Assembly: GCA_947588845.1 (NCBI GenBank)
Contig: CANQAR010000018.1
Coordinates: forward strand, 1-46,862
DNA: 46,862 nt
Reading direction: 5' to 3'
Origin: an uncultured Lachnospiraceae bacterium
GTDB lineage: Bacteria; Bacillota; Clostridia; Lachnospirales; Lachnospiraceae
In this document: piece after piece, positions 42,977 through 46,862 of the stretch
Numbering within the stretch: the stretch's first letter is position 1
Layout: each line of letters begins with the position of its first letter
Translations under genes and position numbers: made by a program
Notes under the pieces: generated by a model
Told to the model about the DNA's origin: nothing
The model's database searches: none
What the model saw: only the letters and a program-made list of their open reading frames with translations

Positions 42977-44515
42977 CTATGCGCCCGCACCGGTCCCAAG
43001 TCCGGCATAGGATGCCCGCACAAGAGTATCTTCAGTTATCTGGTCCCCGGACAGTTCCCCGGTACATTTCCCGTTGGACAGCACATAGATGCGGTCCGCG
43101 ATCGACATGATCTCCTTCAGCTCCGACGAGATCACAATAATGGAAAGTCCGCGCTCCGAGAAATCATGAATGATTTCGAACACTTCCGTCTTCGCTCCGA
43201 TATCGATACCTCTGGAGGGTTCATCCATCAGGAATACCTCCGGATGTGTCAGGAGACCTTTTCCAATGACAACCTTCTGCTGATTGCCGCCCGACAGGGA
43301 TAGAATCGGAAGCGCTTTGTCCGCGACCTTGATATGGATATCCTTGATCTGGCCATCCACAGCCTCTCCCTCTGCCTTCTCATTCAGGAAAATTCCTTTG
43401 CGGTAACTCTCAAGCGACGCGATGGAAGTATTCTTGCCGATATCCAGAGTCTGTATGAGACCCTGGCTCTGACGGTCCTCCGGAACCAGCGCGAATCCAT
43501 TCTTGATCTGCCCCGAAACGTCCTTCACGTTCATTTTCTGTCCTTTGAAAATAATCTCGCCGGTATGCTCCGGATGCAGCCCCATCAGACATTCAAAGAG
43601 TTCGCTCCGGCCGGCTCCCAGCAGTCCGTAGATTCCAAGAACCTCGCCTTTTTTCAGATACATGCTCACATCGTCGAGCAGCCAGCCGCCGCCTTTTTTC
43701 GGAAGGCTCAGATGGTTGATCTCAAGAACCTTCTCCGCCTTGTCCAGATCGATGGAGCGCTCAAAACGGTGATACTGCGTATTCTTGCCGACCATGTTCT
43801 CCACGATCCAGCTCAGCTCGATGTCCTTGATGTCGGCGTCCGCCACATATTTTCCATCGCGCAGGACCGTCACATGATCTCCGATTTCCATGATCTCCTC
43901 CAGTCGGTGCGATATGTAAACAATCGAAAGTCCGTCCGCGAGCAGTTCTCTCATAATCTTAAACAGAACCTGCACCTCCGCTGCTGAGAGAGAGGATGTC
44001 GGCTCATCCATGATCAGCACGCGCAGATCATCCTGAATCAGATTCCGCGCAATTTCCACCATCTGCTGCTGGCCCACACGCAGATCTCCGACCATCGTAT
44101 CCGGAGGAATCTCATGCTCCAGCCTTTTTAGCACCTTCTGCGCACCTTTTACATGTTCCTTATCATTCAGAAACAAACCTCTTTTTTTCTCATGACCCAT
44201 GAAGATATTCTGGTAGACGGTCAGATTCGGAAACAGACTCAGTTCCTGATGGATAATGCCAATGCCTTTTGCTCTGGCCGCATTTGTATCCTTAAAAAAT
44301 ACTTCCTCCCCGTCCATGTACATCTTCCCGGCTGACGGCTGCTCAATGCCGGCAATCATTTTCATCAGCGTGGATTTTCCGGCTCCGTTTTCTCCGATCA
44401 GCACGTTCACTTTTCCTTTCAGAAGATCGAAGGAAACTCCGTCAAGCGCTTTGGTACCGGGATATATCTTGTCAATCTTTTCACAGTGGAGAACAACATC
44501 TGGATTATCAAACAT
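42977..44515 (-). CDS. Sugar ABC transporter ATPase with two nucleotide-binding domains (RbsA/MglA-like)
   Basis: 512 aa with tandem ATPase domains. The first has Walker A GENGAGKSTLMK near residues 39-50, signature LRVGQQQMVEIARNL near 144-158 and Walker B LIMDEPTSSLS. The second has a degenerate P-loop region (GLLGAGRSELFECL), signature LSGGNQQKVVIGKGL and Walker B FLMDEPSRGID. This asymmetry is normal for RbsA/XylG/AraG-type carbohydrate importers (CUT2). It energises uptake through the RbsC-like permease. AAAGGAGG lies 6 nt before the ATG, and the gene is 15 nt after the DUF2291 gene. Confidence 0.95.
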   Translation of the reverse strand: MFDNPDVVLHCEKIDKIYPGTKALDGVSFDLLKGKVNVLIGENGAGKSTLMKMIAGIEQPSAGKMYMDGEEVFFKDTNAARAKGIGIIHQELSLFPNLTVYQNIFMGHEKKRGLFLNDKEHVKGAQKVLKRLEHEIPPDTMVGDLRVGQQQMVEIARNLIQDDLRVLIMDEPTSSLSAAEVQVLFKIMRELLADGLSIVYISHRLEEIMEIGDHVTVLRDGKYVADADIKDIELSWIVENMVGKNTQYHRFERSIDLDKAEKVLEINHLSLPKKGGGWLLDDVSMYLKKGEVLGIYGLLGAGRSELFECLMGLHPEHTGEIIFKGQKMNVKDVSGQIKNGFALVPEDRQSQGLIQTLDIGKNTSIASLESYRKGIFLNEKAEGEAVDGQIKDIHIKVADKALPILSLSGGNQQKVVIGKGLLTHPEVFLMDEPSRGIDIGAKTEVFEIIHDFSERGLSIIVISSELKEIMSIADRIYVLSNGKCTGELSGDQITEDTLVRASYAGLGTGAGA

Positions 44516-44530
44516 AATGCTCCTCCTTTT

Positions 44531-45118
44531 TTATTCGATCGTCATGGATACCGGAGTGATCGTGATCTCATCGCCGGAAGCGACAGCCGCTCCCACAAAT
44601 GTGACAGTCTTGCCCGCAGCGCTCTCATCCAGTGCCAGAGGAGCAACCACCTGTGCGTCAACTTCCTTGTTCAGCGCTTTCGCGTACTGAGACCATTCTG
44701 TCTGATTTGTAAAGCTCTCAAAGCCTTTAACCGTCTGCTGATCACGCACGGCTGTACCGGAATAAACGCCGCCTGCCTGAATCTTCACAGTCTTTCCGCT
44801 GACGCCCTCCGGCTCAACCAGCAGGAAATATTTCGGGGTATCCGTATTGAATTCAGCAATCTTTGCCGTACCGCTGACTGCCGCCCCGGTGCTTCCGATC
44901 CCGTCTCCGCTCAGAATCTCCGCGAGATCCTTCGCGTTTCCGGTGATCTCCTGCACGACCTGTTCCCAGTCATTGCTCGATTCAGCGCTTGAATCAAAAG
45001 CAACCTCCCCGGTAAACTGACCTTCCTGACCAATGGGAACCACTTTGACGATACCGCATCCGGTAAGAGAAATCACAGCGAGGGCCGCTGCCGCAATAAG
45101 GGATAATTTTTTCTTCAT
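44531..45118 (-). CDS. DUF2291 family lipoprotein
   Basis: About 195 aa. The N-terminus KKKLSLIAAAALAVISLTGC is a lipoprotein signal with the lipobox Cys at residue 20. The mature part has the DUF2291 pattern (CGIVKVVPIGQ, then AVSGTAKIAEFNTDTPKYFLLVEPEG, and VAPLALDESAAGKTVTFVGA). DUF2291 proteins are encoded within ribose-type ABC operons and are membrane-anchored at the cell surface; their exact role is unknown. The ATG at 45118 has GGAG 9 nt upstream; the ATG six bases earlier is too close. It lies between the binding-protein and ATPase genes, as in other such operons. Confidence 0.85.
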   Translation of the reverse strand: MKKKLSLIAAAALAVISLTGCGIVKVVPIGQEGQFTGEVAFDSSAESSNDWEQVVQEITGNAKDLAEILSGDGIGSTGAAVSGTAKIAEFNTDTPKYFLLVEPEGVSGKTVKIQAGGVYSGTAVRDQQTVKGFESFTNQTEWSQYAKALNKEVDAQVVAPLALDESAAGKTVTFVGAAVASGDEITITPVSMTIE

Positions 45119-45148
45119 ATTCATCTTCTCCTTGCCGCTTTTGTTTAT

Positions 45149-45251
45149 GCTGCTGTTCACTCCCTCGCGGATCATCGCACTTTACAGTGCGTGAACAGCA
45201 GCCCGTTTGTATCTTATTTATGAGAGAAGGCGGAGCCTGGCGCCGCCTTCT
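45149..45251 (-). other. Two intercistronic hairpins after the binding-protein gene
   Basis: A 9-bp stem AGAAGGCGG/CCGCCTTCT (45225-45251) and a 12-bp stem GCTGCTGTTCAC/GTGAACAGCAGC enclosing an inner GCACT/AGTGC hairpin (45149-45202). Neither has a T-run. In importer operons such structures usually protect the upstream binding-protein mRNA or partly reduce read-through. The second resembles the type C arms. Confidence 0.6.
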
Positions 45252-45322
45252 GATATCGCTGCCTGTCCGTACAGCCACAATAAGACCCGCTGACTGCCGT
45301 ACACAGCCTGGATTCACCTGGT

Positions 45323-46342
45323 CTACTCTGTAACTGCCTCTGTCTCCACCTCAGCTGCTTCTTCAGCGCCGCCCTCTGTGTATACAAAAGCGGAAAGATT
45401 CGCTACGTTGTCAGCCGTAACCGCAACACAGGGGATAAGCTGCTTTTCCTGCTCCGGAGCTGTTCCGTTCAGGTATGCGTCAGCCTGCTCTACTGCCATC
45501 TCGGTGATCAGAGCGATCTGCTGAAGAGCTGTTCCGACCATGTTGCCGGATTTGATGTAAGCCGCCGCGTCGTCAGAACCGTCCACACCGATGATCTTGA
45601 TATCGTCGCGTCCCGCGTCGATGCACGCCTGAACTGCTCCGCATGCCATTGTGTCATTGCCGCAGATGATGCCGGTGATTTCCGGATTGGACTGAAGGAT
45701 GGACTCTGTCTTGGAGTAAGCTTCGGTCTGATCCCAGTTCGCGGACTGCTGCGCCACCATCTCCAGATCCGGATACTCATCGATCACGGAGTGGAAGTTC
45801 TCGGAACGAACCTGGCAGTTCGTATCGGACTCAAGGCCGAGAAGCTCCGCATATTTGCCTTCATAATTCATGGCCTCTACCCATGCCTCTGCGATCGCCG
45901 CCGCGCCCTGCGCGTTATCCGCTACCAGCTGGGCCGCCGCGATGCCGCTCACGTTGATTTCACGGTCTACAAGGAAAGTCGGGATGCCTGCGTCGTAAGC
46001 AGTCTGAACTGCCTCGACAGTAGCATCGGCACCTGCGTTATCGCAGACGATTGCTGCCGCGCCGTCATTCACAGCCGCCTCGAACAGCTCAAGCTGCGTA
46101 GCCGCGTCATCGTCATGTGAGAAGCATTTCACTTCATAACCCAGCTCTTCGCCTTTTGCCGTTGCAACATCCTGCACCGTCTTAAAGTAAACGTTGGATG
46201 TAGATGGGGTGATGCAGTAGATGATTTTGCTGCCGCCGCCCGGGAGAAGTTCTGCGGAGCCTTCCTCAGCCATCGCCACACTGCCAAACGCGCCGCCGAC
46301 CATTGCCGCTGCCATAAGACAAGCTAAAACTTTTTTCTTCAT
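45323..46342 (-). CDS. Sugar-binding protein of a ribose-type ABC importer
   Basis: 339 aa. Signal peptide MKKKVLACLMAAAMVGGAFG followed by SVAMA, with likely cleavage after AMA (residue 25). The mature part is a type I periplasmic-binding fold of the RbsB class (IIYCITPSTSNVYFKTVQDVATAKGEELGYEV; AIVCDNAGADATVEAVQTAYDAGIPTFLVDREI; IIGVDGSDDAAAYIKSGNMVGTALQQ), with an acidic Glu-rich C-terminal tail. Unusually for a monoderm, no lipobox Cys is seen, whereas the neighbouring DUF2291 protein has one. It is first gene of the importer-isomerase-transketolase operon, with AAGGAGA 9 nt upstream. Confidence 0.93.
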   Translation of the reverse strand: MKKKVLACLMAAAMVGGAFGSVAMAEEGSAELLPGGGSKIIYCITPSTSNVYFKTVQDVATAKGEELGYEVKCFSHDDDAATQLELFEAAVNDGAAAIVCDNAGADATVEAVQTAYDAGIPTFLVDREINVSGIAAAQLVADNAQGAAAIAEAWVEAMNYEGKYAELLGLESDTNCQVRSENFHSVIDEYPDLEMVAQQSANWDQTEAYSKTESILQSNPEITGIICGNDTMACGAVQACIDAGRDDIKIIGVDGSDDAAAYIKSGNMVGTALQQIALITEMAVEQADAYLNGTAPEQEKQLIPCVAVTADNVANLSAFVYTEGGAEEAAEVETEAVTE

Positions 46343-46407
46343 AATTTAGTTTCTCCTTAAAATTTGTTTAGATTTTGCAGTCTGTCAACTGCTTCTTGGT
46401 GATTCTC

Positions 46408-46435
46408 ATCATAAACATTTTAATAAAATTTTCAA
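46408..46435 (-). promoter_or_regulatory. Promoter candidate of the sugar importer operon
   Basis: Minus strand TTGAAA, 16-nt spacer, TATGAT, about 65 nt before the binding-protein start codon. The upstream 46436-46623 stretch is extremely AT-rich with A- and T-tracts and no gene, as is common at strongly expressed or catabolite-controlled promoters. No clear operator palindrome was found. Confidence 0.45.
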
Positions 46436-46623
46436 TAGTTTTTTTAAAAATATTTTTATATTTCCGTTTATTTTGTAGATTTGCACAATTTTATAAGGTT
46501 ATTTTTGGTTATTTTTACTGTATATTTCTTTCAAGCAGTATCTTTCGTCATGTTTTAAGTAAAATTTTTATATAAAAATTTTTTGTAAATTTTTTATATA
46601 AAATAAAACTAATTTACAAAAAT

Positions 46624-46862
46624 TTGATCGAGCAGAAGGCTGTTTTCTCCTCCTGCCCGCCGTGCGGCCCACATGCTGCGTCAACAGCAGTTTCCTTTCT
46701 GCGAGCTGCGCTCTCCACTCCGTTCCGGGTCTTCACTTCGTTTCGGTCAGTTCTAAACGAGTGCCACCGGCACTCAGAACCGGGGCTAAACGCGCGTCAC
46801 TGGCGCGCAGCACCCGCCGGAGGCTTTTTGTGCCACAGGACGAAATTTCCTGTGACACAAAA
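46624..46862. repeat. Composite repeat: type A, two type B units, type D
   Basis: In order: a type A-like module (GATCGAGCAGAAGG, GCGGCCCA, GCTGCGTCAACAGC), TTTCCTTTCTGCGAGCTGCG, CACTTCGTTTCGGTCA, type B units at 46749-46781 and 46782-46814, and a type D hairpin TTTTGTG-C-CACAGGA/TCCTGTG-A-CACAAAA reaching the window end. This is the most complete arrangement seen in the window. Confidence 0.7.

Noticed and set aside
46368-46388. TTGACA in the binding-protein leader as a -35
   Set aside because: Seventeen bases downstream there is no -10-like hexamer, and transcription would begin at the ribosome binding site.

Overview
The window looks like chromosome of a gut-type Clostridia, most likely Lachnospiraceae. 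The grounds are base composition near 50% G+C, AGGAGG-type ribosome binding sites before nearly every gene, monoderm-style promoters (TTGACA-N17-TATAAT), the tsaE-tsaB-rimI-tsaD gene order, and many AraC/YesN, GPH-transporter and AAA-ATPase/PD-(D/E)XK genes. Almost everything is on the minus strand. Only a MATE transporter and a DegV gene are convincingly on the plus strand. No transposase, integrase, CRISPR array or phage gene was seen.

Left part, 1-12.6 kb (housekeeping). Two strong tandem promoters read leftward out of the window, as they would ahead of an rRNA operon. Two tRNA-Ser genes follow with their own promoter. Next come a saccharopine-dehydrogenase-like protein, ispD, the t6A tRNA-modification genes (tsaD, tsaB, tsaE) with rnz and rimI, a YcxB-like membrane protein, a Nudix hydrolase, ribU under an FMN riboswitch with a visible terminator, guaA and an AIM24-family protein.

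Middle part, 12.6-34.2 kb (accessory). It holds a MATE pump, a DegV lipid-binding protein and four paralogous AAA-ATPase/PD-(D/E)XK proteins (14.5, 17.6, 19.3 and 32.4 kb). A glycan and glycoside utilisation block contains a GH78-like rhamnosidase, a FrmB-type esterase, a GPH sugar symporter, a type-B carboxylesterase, a clan-A glycoside hydrolase and a YesN-like AraC regulator. The symporter and the clan-A hydrolase share an upstream box with identical internal spacing and identical distance to the -10. This makes it a candidate operator of the adjacent regulator, whose receiver domain lacks the phospho-acceptor aspartate. A DUF2442-XRE gene has a 20-bp palindrome in its promoter spacer.

Right part, 34.3-46.3 kb (sugar catabolic island). 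In order of transcription it encodes a RbsB-like binding protein, a DUF2291 lipoprotein, a sugar ABC ATPase and permease, an L-fucose/L-arabinose-isomerase-family protein, a two-subunit transketolase, an FGGY kinase, a LacI regulator and a ribokinase-like kinase. Import, isomerisation, phosphorylation and two-carbon transfer form a complete route for a pentose-like sugar. The combination resembles the described apiose pathway (isomerase, apulose kinase, split apulose-4-phosphate transketolase), but the substrate is not shown by the sequence.

Dispersed throughout are modular structured repeats. One is a 33-35 bp hairpin unit found eight times at four loci with compensatory stem changes. Another is a family with GAGCAGGAGG and GGCCCG stems. 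Two smaller modules also recur. They sit between genes, in one case between the FMN riboswitch terminator and ribU.
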